Source: Azohydromonas sediminis (lineage in GTDB: Bacteria > Pseudomonadota > Gammaproteobacteria > Burkholderiales > Burkholderiaceae_C). Taken from it: a DNA stretch of 40,431 nt. Positions 7,807-22,900 of the stretch are shown here, in pieces (position 1 is the first letter of the stretch; each line of letters begins with the position of its first letter). The notes below the pieces were generated by a model. The model saw only the letters and a program-made list of their open reading frames with translations, had not been told where the DNA came from and made no database searches. The DNA lies in the NCBI RefSeq assembly GCF_003574675.1, contig NZ_QOAZ01000031.1, positions 1 to 40,431 of the forward strand, read 5' to 3'. Position numbers and translations under genes: made by a program.

Positions 7807-9246
7807 CTATGGCGACGCCGGGGCTTTGGCGGCCGAGCGGTCGACTTCGAGCTCGTAGTCGTCGGCGACGAACCAGTCGGTCTCGAAGGTCGCCAGCCGG
7901 CGCCGCGCCGCGAGCCAGCGCCGGCCCTCCTGCGACCGCGCCGCGCCCACCGCGTGCAGCACGCGCAGCGCCCCGAGGGCGTCGTGCACCGGCAGCTGCG
8001 ACAGCGCCAGGCGCCCGTCGCGCATCTGCGCGAGCAGCCCCGCCAGCACCTCCTCGTCGCTGAGCGCGAAGGCCTCGGCCTCGGCACGGCGCATCGCCGC
8101 CTCCAGCCGGCTCGCCTCGTCGTAGACGAGCGGCGCCAGCGGCGCGTGCTCCGCCTCGCGCTCGCGCACCGTCCAGCGCACGCCCGCACCCACCAGCCGC
8201 ACCTCCGCGGTCGCGAGCCGTCCGGCCAGCGCGTCGAGCAGGTCGGCGCGCTGCTCGTCGGGCCGTTCCTTCAGCCAGCCCATCGTGCGCCCGAGCGGCG
8301 ACTCGGCGCCGTAGTCCAGCGACAGCGCCTGGCGCAGCAGGCTGGTGAAGCGGCGCACGTAATTGCTCATCTCCGAGCGCAGCATCGGCAGCTTCAGGCT
8401 GCACGCGGCCTCGACCATGCCCTCGATGCGGTCGGCCAGCCACAGCGTCGGGCTGCGACTGCCGCACTCGCCCTCGAGCCACGCGGCGCGCTGCAGTAGG
8501 TTGGCGTCGGCGGCGGCGCGCGCAGTTGCGTCGAGTGCGCGCACGAGTTCGAGCTGCTCGACGATCTGGCCGCGGTGGCGCTCGGCCGAGTCGGCCACCA
8601 GGCGCACTGCGTACTCGCGCGCGAAGCGCTTCTCGATGAAATCGTTGAACTCGCTCCACGCCACCTTCTGCTCGAGCGCCTCGCGCGTGAGGCTGCCGAT
8701 GAGCGCGCGGAAGTATTCGATGTCGTCCTGCAGGTCCTGCACGACGCGGCTGGCGAAGTCGTAGGCGTCGAGCAGCTCGTCGACGTCTTGGCTCGCCAGG
8801 AACGCGGCCAGCGCCTTCTTCGCCGAGCGCATGTTGCGCTGGCGGGTGCGCGAGCGCGAGTTGTCGAGGTCCGACAGCGCCTGCGCGATCTGCTTGCCCG
8901 CGCGCGTCATCTTGAGCGTGGGCTTGAGGTCGATCGGGTCCTTGTAGTCCTCGATCCAGCCGTGCTCCTTGAGCTTGCGCAGCAGCTCCGACGCGTAGTC
9001 GCGCTCGTCCTCGGCGGTGGCCGTTCGCCCGGCCCCGAGCGCCGAGGCGCGGTAGCGCGGGTCCGCGAGCACCTGCTGGATCACGACCAGCACCAGCTCG
9101 CGGGTGAGCGCCTGCGAGTAGTCGGCGTTCGGGCCGTGCACGCGGTCGTGCAGGCTGCGCAGCACCGCAGCGCAGCACTCCCGGTCGCCGTGCGTCAGCG
9201 GGCGGAAGAAGTGCTCCTGGCGGCCGGTGAAGAAGACGGTGCTCAT
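7807..9246 (-). CDS. jetA: Wadjet JetA, MukF-like kleisin (DUF3375)
   Basis: JetA is the kleisin subunit that closes the SMC ring of Wadjet. The protein is 479 aa and starts MSTVFFTGRQEHFFRPL, a typical DUF3375 N-terminus, followed by winged-helix segments (around LVLVVIQQVLADPRYRA and ELLRKLKEHGWIEDYKD) and helical middle regions. The ATG at 9246 is chosen because it shares an ATGA overlap with the stop of the upstream nuclease-domain gene; the longer frame lacks family similarity. The jetB start follows 7 bases after the stop. All four jet genes are intact and in the canonical order, so the system is likely functional. That it is translationally coupled to a nuclease gene is not part of the standard four-gene system. 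Confidence 0.9.
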   Translation of the reverse strand: MSTVFFTGRQEHFFRPLTHGDRECCAAVLRSLHDRVHGPNADYSQALTRELVLVVIQQVLADPRYRASALGAGRTATAEDERDYASELLRKLKEHGWIEDYKDPIDLKPTLKMTRAGKQIAQALSDLDNSRSRTRQRNMRSAKKALAAFLASQDVDELLDAYDFASRVVQDLQDDIEYFRALIGSLTREALEQKVAWSEFNDFIEKRFAREYAVRLVADSAERHRGQIVEQLELVRALDATARAAADANLLQRAAWLEGECGSRSPTLWLADRIEGMVEAACSLKLPMLRSEMSNYVRRFTSLLRQALSLDYGAESPLGRTMGWLKERPDEQRADLLDALAGRLATAEVRLVGAGVRWTVREREAEHAPLAPLVYDEASRLEAAMRRAEAEAFALSDEEVLAGLLAQMRDGRLALSQLPVHDALGALRVLHAVGAARSQEGRRWLAARRRLATFETDWFVADDYELEVDRSAAKAPASP

Positions 9247-9767
9247 CGGGGTTCGATTCTGAGGGCGGCGCCGGCCACGGGCAGCACGAGCCACATCGCC
9301 TCGACCGGCAGGCCGCTTGCCGCCTGCAGCGCCTCCCGGTATGCGGCGAGCTGCCCACCGTAGGCTTGCGCGAGGCTGTCCCACTGCGACGAGCCGACCG
9401 GCGCCGACTTGTGGTCGATCAGCACCCAGCCCGTCGCGGTGCGCAGCACGAGGTCGGCGCGCCCAACGAGGTACTGGCCCTCCTGAGTGACCTGCTGCAC
9501 GGGCAGCTCCACCATCGCCTGCGCGCCGGGCCAGCGTTGCGCGACCCAGCTTCGAACCGCCTCGAGCTGGCCGTGCAGCGATTGCGCGTCAATGCCTTCG
9601 GCGACGCCCATGCGCTCTAGGATCGCACTCACCTCATCGGGCTCGAGCGGCCGATCGGGCATCGCCAGGTGCGCCGCGATGCACGCGTGAATCGCGTCGC
9701 CGAGCCGCCCGCGGTCGACCTCGGCGGCGGTGTCGATGCGCTTGCCGAGCGCGACGCGTCGATCCAC
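9243..9767 (-). CDS. Stand-alone RecB/AddA-type nuclease domain (PD-(D/E)xK), probably a truncated helicase-nuclease
   Basis: The 174-aa protein corresponds to the C-terminal nuclease domain of AddA/RecB-like helicase-nucleases. The full motif set is visible: GDAIHACI (H27), GRADLVL (D105), LIDHKS (D118, K120) and QLAAY (Q139, Y143). No helicase part is encoded upstream. The sequence before about 9,765 is unrelated and AT-richer, so this looks like the surviving 3' end of a larger gene after a deletion or fusion. The GTG at 9767 is the only reasonable start, and no good ribosome binding site is seen. The stop overlaps the jetA ATG (ATGA). It may still make an active Cas4-sized nuclease, or merely serve as a translated leader for jetA. 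Confidence 0.75.
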   Translation of the reverse strand: MDRRVALGKRIDTAAEVDRGRLGDAIHACIAAHLAMPDRPLEPDEVSAILERMGVAEGIDAQSLHGQLEAVRSWVAQRWPGAQAMVELPVQQVTQEGQYLVGRADLVLRTATGWVLIDHKSAPVGSSQWDSLAQAYGGQLAAYREALQAASGLPVEAMWLVLPVAGAALRIEPR

Positions 9768-10084
9768 TGCGGCAGTTCGCGTTGTACGTCGGATAGGCAG
9801 ATGCGTGCGACCGCATGATTGAGATCACTGACGACATTGCCGTAGCTGTCACATGTCACCAACCGGATCGGCCGCCGAAGCCGCTGCGGAGTGCGCTTGT
9901 CGGGCGCCACTGCATCTCGATCATACGGCTCGACGTACAGCGTCTTCAGCGCCGGATCGCTCTTTCTGGTCGGCAGCCGGAAGTAGGCACGCAGGATCGA
10001 TATCTCGCCGGGATCGAACTGTCGATCCGCTTTCGTCTGTCCAGTGCAGGATGGCCGCGTGCTCTTGCTTTTCGAGTTGCCCAT
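9629..10084 (-). CDS. Unrecognised ORF with a chimeric C-terminus
   Basis: The frame starts at an ATG at 10084 (MGNSKSKSTRPS) with GGAATAGG just upstream, 64 bases after the DUF499 gene ends. About 100 residues, including LRAYFRLPTRKSDPALKTLY and RLVTCDSYGNVVSDLNHAV, have normal protein-like composition that I do not recognise. From about residue 108 (after QWIDA) the frame runs out of phase through the nuclease-domain gene and turns into S/R/P-rich noise. The gene therefore seems to have been cut at about 9,765 and joined to the nuclease remnant. Base composition here is lower in G+C than the jet genes (35 of 60 in one line counted, against 47 of 60 in jetC), suggesting a different origin. 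Confidence 0.45.
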   Translation of the reverse strand: MGNSKSKSTRPSCTGQTKADRQFDPGEISILRAYFRLPTRKSDPALKTLYVEPYDRDAVAPDKRTPQRLRRPIRLVTCDSYGNVVSDLNHAVARICLSDVQRELPQWIDASRSASASTPPPRSTAGGSATRFTRASRRTWRCPIGRSSPMR

Positions 10085-10148
10085 ACCTATTCCAAATGAC
10101 TCAATCGCCACAAGGAACGGAAGACGCTAACCGGCGCTGCGCTGCGTC

Positions 10149-13492
<3,344 letters not shown>

Positions 13493-13493
<1 letters not shown>

Positions 13494-13846
13494 CAGCCCG
13501 CGCCTTCTTCCGGTTTTTCGATGAACGGTTGGAGTTGCTTCAGCAGTTCCGGGAGATCGCGTATCACGACCATCCAAAGCTGATCGACGTCGACGTCGAA
13601 GTAGGCATGCACGAGACGGTTGCGCATGCCGACGATGGCCGCCCAGGCGACCTTCTCCAGGCCCTGCCGCGCCTCGGCCGACACCTTGGATGCCGCCTCG
13701 CCGACGATCTCGACCGCCCGTGTCAGCGCGAGGCGCAGCATCGCGTCGCGGTCCAGTTCCGCGCGCTCGCGGCCGCGCGCGAACTCCATCGCGAGCGCAG
13801 CAGCATCTGCCATGTGGCGCAGTCGAATCAGATCATCCGGCGACAT
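13493..13846 (-). CDS. hepT: HepT-like HEPN ribonuclease toxin (DUF86)
   Basis: HepT is the toxin half of the MntA/HepT pair, a HEPN RNase whose activity is blocked when MntA adenylylates it near the active site. The 117-aa protein carries the diagnostic RX4HXY motif as RNRLVHAYF (R75, H80, Y82), so both catalysis and the modifiable tyrosine are kept. Its ATG at 13846 overlaps the end of mntA by 14 bases, and its stop shares one base with the DUF499 start. It lies inside a helicase-methylase-ATPase operon rather than alone, so it may act as the operon's abortive or guard module. Family assignment is strong from the motif, size and partner. Confidence 0.88.
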
Positions 13847-14138
13847 ACATCGGCTGCGCGGTGCGCAGCACCTCGTCGCGAAAGTACCGGCTCAATTCGG
13901 GTGCGGTGCGCAGGTCGACCTTCCTGCCGCCCATCAGCGCGGACAGCTCGTTCTCGATGCTCGCCATGTCGAGCAGACTGATCCGGGCATCCGGTTCGAA
14001 CTCGACCAGCAGGTCGAAGTCGCTATCGGGTCGTGCCGTGCCCTTGAGTCGCGAGCCGAACAGCGACAGCTTGCGGATGCGGTGCCGCCGGCACAACTCG
14101 GCAAGCTTGTCCGGATCGATCGGTAAGCGGGTTTCCAT
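13833..14138 (-). CDS. mntA: MntA-like nucleotidyltransferase antitoxin
   Basis: MntA-type antitoxins are minimal nucleotidyltransferases that AMPylate the HepT toxin. The 101-aa protein shows the GSX10DXD signature exactly: FGSRLKGTARPDSDFD gives S29, D40 and D42, and a third acidic residue follows in RKVDLRTA. It starts at 14138 (METRLPIDPDK), 11 bases after the broken AAA gene, with a weak AAAGGGCC upstream, and overlaps hepT by 14 bases. The order antitoxin-toxin is usual for this pair. Catalytic residues are complete, so the antitoxin should be active. Confidence 0.88.
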   Translation of the reverse strand: METRLPIDPDKLAELCRRHRIRKLSLFGSRLKGTARPDSDFDLLVEFEPDARISLLDMASIENELSALMGGRKVDLRTAPELSRYFRDEVLRTAQPMYVAG

Positions 14139-14149
14139 GACTTGGCCCT

Positions 14150-14538
14150 TTAAACCGTGGACATCCTTGGCTTCAGACCCCGCGAGGCCGACGCGCCCGT
14201 CGAACCGGTCGGCTCCTCATGCGTCCGGTGCGGGTCCGCAAGTTCGCGGCAACGCCTGGGGGCACCAGACCCGGGCACGGCCGAACCGCAACGACGCCGT
14301 GGCGCCTGCGCGCAGCGTCGAAGATCGAGGAACGTGCCCAGCTCGACCAGGCCGCGTCCATCGCCCAGGTCGAGCGCCAGCTCGCGGTCGGGCGAATCGG
14401 CAGCCTGCTTCAACAGCACCAGTTGCAGCACGCTGGTGTTGCCCGAGCCGTTGGTGCCGAACAGCCCCGTCAGCCGCCCGAGCCGCAGGGGGCCGGAGTC
14501 CTGCCACGGCTTGAACCCGCGCAGCGACAGTTCTTCGA

Positions 14539-14542
<4 letters not shown>
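14150..14542 (-). pseudogene. AAA ATPase (DUF3696-like) remnant with mutated Walker A
   Basis: The first 70 or so residues ([20 protein letters not shown], then LTGLFGTNGSGNTSVLQLVLLKQ and LVELGTFLDLR) match the start of the SMC-like AAA ATPases with a DUF3696 region, usually over 300 aa. Two defects are visible. The Walker A lysine is replaced by asparagine (GTNGSGNTS; codon AAC). After LDLR the sequence turns into unrelated C/R/P-rich residues and stops at 130 aa, so the rest of the gene is gone. The ATG at 14542 overlaps the DUF1156 stop (ATGA), showing that an intact ATPase was once part of this operon. A dead but translated linker remains possible. Confidence 0.75.
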
Positions 14543-17682
<3,140 letters not shown>

Positions 17683-17706
17683 GAATGCAAATTGGGTTTG
17701 GCGCGC

Positions 17707-19980
17707 TCAAGTCGCCACGGGACCGGGCATGTCGCTGAGCAGCGAGCGCATCTCCACCGGCACACGGGCCTCGTCGATGTCCAGGTTGATGTTCTGCGCC
17801 ACGAGCCGGGCCTGCTCCACGCAAACACGCCCGAGTGACTCGAAGAGCGCCTGAACGATGGATTCCATCTCGATCAGGCGGTCGCCCAGATCGTGATGGA
17901 TGGCGTTGAAGATCGGCTGCGCCGCTGACCTCGCGGCAGGCTGCAGGCGGTCCAGCATCCGGGCCTTCATCCCCGGACCATTCTCACCCGAAGCTTGCTC
18001 GTAAGCCGGCACCATGTGCATCTGGGCCGTGTGCACCATGCCGTTCGCGGCCTTTCGCCGAATCTCGGACACGCGCTCGAAGATCTTCATCTCGCATTGC
18101 TGCCGCTCAAAAGCCATGCGGCCGCGCAAGGTCTGCAATTGGTGGTCGAACAGCGCGTGCGAGGTGCCGCCGATGTCTTGCGACAACTGCCGGCCACGCT
18201 CGACGAAGTCGTCCACCCGATCTTCAAGGCGCCGTCCCAGCAGGTCGCGCGCCGCGCCAAGCTCGCTGGTGAAGTAGGCTTCCCAGGCCACGGGCAGCTG
18301 GTTCAGCAGCGGGTCGACGAGTTCCTCGTTCAGGTCGTACATGCGACCGCTCGAGGGGCTCTTGAACACCCCTTCCCGGCTCACGATGGCCCGCAGCGTG
18401 GCCCAGTGAATCTGCTGCCAACCCGCCGTGGCACGCTCGACTCCGTGAATGCTCGCCTTGAGCATCTGATCCACGCGCCCGAGGAAGGTCTTGCGCTTCT
18501 GGTCAAGTTCGGCGCGAGCGTCGCTCACGACCTTCGTGACGTTGTCTTCGAGCCTGCGAACTTCTTCTTCGAGCGTCGCCTTGGCACGGGCGACTGCAGG
18601 GTTCCCTGCCGCCGCCCGCGCACGAAAAAAGCTCGCGATCTCGGCCTGGAGGTTCTGGATGCGCTGCAGCGCAGTGCGGCCGGTGAGCCCCGCGCCGACT
18701 TCGTCGGCAATCTGGCGCAGCGACCGGATTACCCCCGGTATCCCAGTGTCTTCCACCTCGCTCAAGCCGAAGTGCTGAGTGGAACGGACGATGCCGGTGA
18801 TGTTGTTGAAGGCACGCGCGCTGACAGCGTGTATCGGTGCCTCTTGCGCCAGCTTGCGCATCCGTTCGAGTGTCGGCCCACGGTCGGCGCTGCTCGCCAG
18901 GTTGTCGACCATCTGCACCAATGCCGGCCGCGTCGTTTCGACGAAGTGGCGTCTGTATGCACGCACGAGGTAGGCCTGCGTATCGTGCTCGGCATCCACA
19001 CCGAGGTCCTCGGCGACGTCCCAATCGACGTCGTCGGCATGCGTGCCGATCACCTGCAGCGAGTTGAATGAGCCGCTGAGGACCAAGGTGCGCAATACCT
19101 TCTCGCGTTCGAGAATCTCCGAGCCGTCTTTCGTGATGCCGCGCTTCATCGAGAACACGAGCCAGACGAACGGCGTGCTGCGGATGAACTCACGCGTGAC
19201 ATCGACACGCGCGTCGTTCAGATCGTTGGTTCCGGGCAGATCGGCGAGCTCGACACCGCCGCGCAGCGCCTCGAAGGGCCCGGTGATCGTGACCTGCTTG
19301 ACCAGGGGCCACACGGAGCTTTCAGCGCGCACAACGGAGCGCAGGTACTCGACCATCGATTTCGGGTCCGCGAAGCTCCGGGCAACTCGCGACGACCCTT
19401 CGAAGATGGCGGCAACGTCTGGCGTGACGGGCAGATCATGCAGGTTCGGAAGCTCGGTAGCCGAATCGAGTTTGATCCCGTGCACGGCCTCGATGCGCTT
19501 GCGAAGGTTGTTGAGAATGCTCTTCGCTTCACCATCAGGCTCATCCTCACCGCGCGCCATCGCCTTCAGGAAGCGATCGACCTCGGCAGCCCATTCCTGC
19601 AGCGATTCGTATTCGATCTCGACGCAGTAACCCCCATCGGAAGCGTGCCGCACCAGGGTGACGAATGACGTGATGGACTGAGCCACACCGACCTGGAGCA
19701 GCTGGATGCCCAGCAATGAGTTCAGCAGCGTCGATTTGCCCGCGCCGGTGGTCCCGACCAGAGCGATACGCACGACTTGCGGACGCGCGAGCGAGTCCCG
19801 TATGTCATCCAGCTCGCGTTGCCAGCGCTTCCACTCGTCGGGGTGGCCGGCGCTCGCCACAGGCTCAACTCTGTCCGCAAACCACTGTTCCGTGCGCCGT
19901 AGCGCCGACCGAGCTTTCTCAATCGGGTCGTCTTTCTCCAGCAATGCCCTCTCCCCTTCGTCGGTCAGATGACTTTGCAC
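17707..19980 (-). CDS. Dynamin-like large GTPase
   Basis: The protein (about 757 aa) has an N-terminal GTPase domain with G1 ALVGTTGAGKSTLLNS, G3 ADLPGTNDL and a G4-like VIGTHADD, followed by long helical regions rich in E, R and Q (around residues 440-520) that resemble dynamin stalks. No membrane segment is evident. Several starts are possible: I use the GTG at 19980, 1 base after the helicase stop. A TTG at 19944 with GGGGAG upstream is a good alternative, and a TTG at 20019 overlaps the helicase. The gene sits between helicase and methylase, where related operons as I know them have no GTPase. Its G+C content is visibly lower than its neighbours (35 and 37 of 60 in two lines counted), suggesting it was added later. 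Confidence 0.8.
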   Translation of the reverse strand: MQSHLTDEGERALLEKDDPIEKARSALRRTEQWFADRVEPVASAGHPDEWKRWQRELDDIRDSLARPQVVRIALVGTTGAGKSTLLNSLLGIQLLQVGVAQSITSFVTLVRHASDGGYCVEIEYESLQEWAAEVDRFLKAMARGEDEPDGEAKSILNNLRKRIEAVHGIKLDSATELPNLHDLPVTPDVAAIFEGSSRVARSFADPKSMVEYLRSVVRAESSVWPLVKQVTITGPFEALRGGVELADLPGTNDLNDARVDVTREFIRSTPFVWLVFSMKRGITKDGSEILEREKVLRTLVLSGSFNSLQVIGTHADDVDWDVAEDLGVDAEHDTQAYLVRAYRRHFVETTRPALVQMVDNLASSADRGPTLERMRKLAQEAPIHAVSARAFNNITGIVRSTQHFGLSEVEDTGIPGVIRSLRQIADEVGAGLTGRTALQRIQNLQAEIASFFRARAAAGNPAVARAKATLEEEVRRLEDNVTKVVSDARAELDQKRKTFLGRVDQMLKASIHGVERATAGWQQIHWATLRAIVSREGVFKSPSSGRMYDLNEELVDPLLNQLPVAWEAYFTSELGAARDLLGRRLEDRVDDFVERGRQLSQDIGGTSHALFDHQLQTLRGRMAFERQQCEMKIFERVSEIRRKAANGMVHTAQMHMVPAYEQASGENGPGMKARMLDRLQPAARSAAQPIFNAIHHDLGDRLIEMESIVQALFESLGRVCVEQARLVAQNINLDIDEARVPVEMRSLLSDMPGPVAT

Positions 19981-19981
19981 C

Positions 19982-22900
19982 TCATGCGGGTGGCTGTGCT
20001 CGCTGCAGCAGCTCGGCAAAGTCGTAATTGACGCTGGTCACCCCAAAGTCGGGCTCGCGCCGAAACGGCTCGCGCAGGTAGTGCACGCGGTGGCCGCCAT
20101 CGGTCGTGAACTCCACCAGCGCGAGGATGAACTGCCCAGGCTGGTTGAGCGAGTACAGGATCTCGTTCTTCGTCACGGTGACCGTGTCGGCATCTTCGAC
20201 GCGGCCTTTGACCTCCAGGAACCGCAGCTGGCTGCTGCGGGGATCCTTGCTCTCGATGTCGTAGCCGAGTTTCTCGGCTTCGCGGTCGACGGGGTGGTAG
20301 CCGAGCCGGCGCTCGGTTTCCATCACGATGTCGCGTGCCCGAGCCGCCACGAGTTGACGGTCGATGGCAGGCGACCGGGCCATGTCCCGCCCCTGCATGG
20401 CCGCCAGCAATCCGGCGGGCACGACCACGACACCACCCATCACGACCGGCGGCACGGCAGTGATGTGCGCCTCCAGGTCGAGCTGCCGCAGGCGCCCCTG
20501 GAGGCGGGCTTGCAGCTCGTCGGCACGGCGCCGGGCCTCCTGCGAGTTGAGGCGGGCGTTGGGCTTGCCGGCCGATTCCTGCTGCTGCAGCTGCTGCGCC
20601 CGGTGGTCCCAGTACGCGATCTCCTTGGTCAGCCTGTCCTTGACGGCCGCACGCGTCTTCTCGATCCACGCCAGGCGTTGGCCGCGCACTTCACGCAGGT
20701 GCTCGGGGACGACCTCGGCGATGGCGTGGGTCAGCGCCTGGTGCTCGAGTTCGGGCCGGATCCAGATGCACTCGGGGCGACCGAGGAGCGCCTCGACGCC
20801 GGGCTCGTCGCTGCGCAGCGGGCGGTAGTCGAGGTACGGGGCGTAGTGCAGGTGGCGCACCTGGCCGTGCTCGCCGAGCTCCACGTAGAGCATGCGGCGC
20901 GAGACCGTACGGCGATCGCCGGAGGTCGTCGGCGTGGCGTCGTGGATGCTGTGCTCAAGATAGAACAGCACGCGCGGCGAAGTGCCGGCGTCGCGCTCGT
21001 CGACGAGCACGGTGCCGCGCTTGAGCAGCTCGCGATGGCGCTCGAGCGTGAGGTCGATGACCGCGTCGAGAAGAGGATGACCGGGGCAGACGAAGGCGGC
21101 CAGCGGCTGGCCGAGGGGCGCAACCAGTTCCTTCTCGAACACGATGCGCTCGTAGCGGGGCAGCACGGGCTCGACGAGGCCGATCAGCCGGTCGCGCTGG
21201 CGCACCGGCGCCGGCACGTGCGTGACTTCGTATCGCCGCGGCTCGCGCTGCCGCGCGGCGCCGCCCAGCTGCCGGAATGCCTCGAGGAAGAACGACTCGA
21301 TGTAGTGCGGCTGCAGGCGGCGCGCCTCGGCGCGCTGCATGTCGTCGCGGATCTCGGCCAGGCGCGAGGCGTCCATCACGGTGTGCGCCAGCGCGCGCTC
21401 CTCGATGAGCTCGCGCAGCTGCTGGCGGTCGACGGCCCCGTCGATGGCTCGGGTGAGGCGCGCCTTGACCTCGGGCTGTTCACCGTAGCGGATCGCCTCG
21501 ACGAGCAGTTCGCGCAGCGGGCGGCCGTCGAAGACGAGCTTGCCCAGCACGTCGAACACCTGGCCGCCAAGGGCCTGGCGGGCGAGCTCGAGCTTCTCGA
21601 GCAGCCGCAGATAGACCTCGCCCTCGCGGGTCTTGTCGGCGACGAGGTTCCAGAGGTGGCAGACCTCGGTCTGGCCGATGCGGTGGATGCGGCCGAAGCG
21701 CTGCTCGATGCGGTTCGGGTTCCACGGCAGGTCGTAGTTGACCATCAGGTGCGCGCGCTGCAGGTTGATGCCCTCGCCGGCCGCGTCGGTGGCCACGAGC
21801 ACTTTGACCTGGGGGTCGTGCTTGAAGGCCTCTTGCGCCTTGAGCCGCTCCTCGCGGCCCATGCCGCCGTGGATGATCTGCACCGCTTCGGGCCGACCCA
21901 GGCGCGCGGTGATCTTGCGCTGCAGGTAGTTGAGCGTGTCGCGGTGCTCGGTGAACACCACCAGCTTCTGCGAAGGCGACGGCACCGGCCGTGGTGCCGG
22001 CTGGTCGCCATAGGTGGCCTCCGGTTCGGCAGCCTGCAAGGCTGGCGCACCGCCGAAGATCTCATCGAGCAGGCTCGCCAGCTCGAACCACTTCTTGTCG
22101 GTGCCACTGGCGCGCACCTTGGCCGCCAGTGCCTCCAGGTGTGCCAGCATGCCGATCTCGGTCTTGAGCTCGGCCATCGTGCGTGCGGCGGTGGCCTGGT
22201 CGAGAACTTCCTCCTCGGCCGTTTCAACCTCGTCGTCGGGAGCGTCCTCCAGGTCGTCGATGTCGTCGGCGTCGAGCGTGGGGCCCTGGAAGTCGATTGC
22301 GAGCGCACCGTTGCGCTGCAGCATCTCCAGCTCGCGCAGGCGCTTCTCGAGGCGCTCACGACGGCGCTTGAGAGACTGGTAGATCGCCTCGGGCGACGAA
22401 GCGAGCCGGCGCTGCAGGATCGTGAGCGCGAAGCCCACCGTGCCGGCGCGCTTGTCGTTTTGCAGCGCTTCGGCACGGTTGAACTCCTCGCGGACGTAGC
22501 TCGTGACCTCGCTGTACAGCTGCTGCTCGGCGGGGGTGAGGTCGTACGGCACGGTGTGCGCCACGCGCTCGGGAAAGAGCGGTGTGCCGTCGAACTTGAC
22601 GAGGCTTTCCTTGACCATGCGGCGCATCAGGTCGGTGACGTCGACCTGGTGCACACCGTCGCGGAAACGGCCTTCGAAGCGGTCGCTGTCCAGCAGCGCG
22701 AGGAAGAGTTGGAAGTCCTCGTCCTTGCCGTTGTGGGGAGTGGCCGTCATCAGCAGGAGGTGGCGCGTGCGCGCGCCCAGGAGCTGCGCCAGGCGGTAGC
22801 GCTTCGTGTACTTGATCTCGCCGCCGAAGAAAGTGGCCGAGAGCTTGTGCGCCTCGTCGAAAACCACGAGATCCCAGCCCGCCTCGGGTGACTGGAGCTT

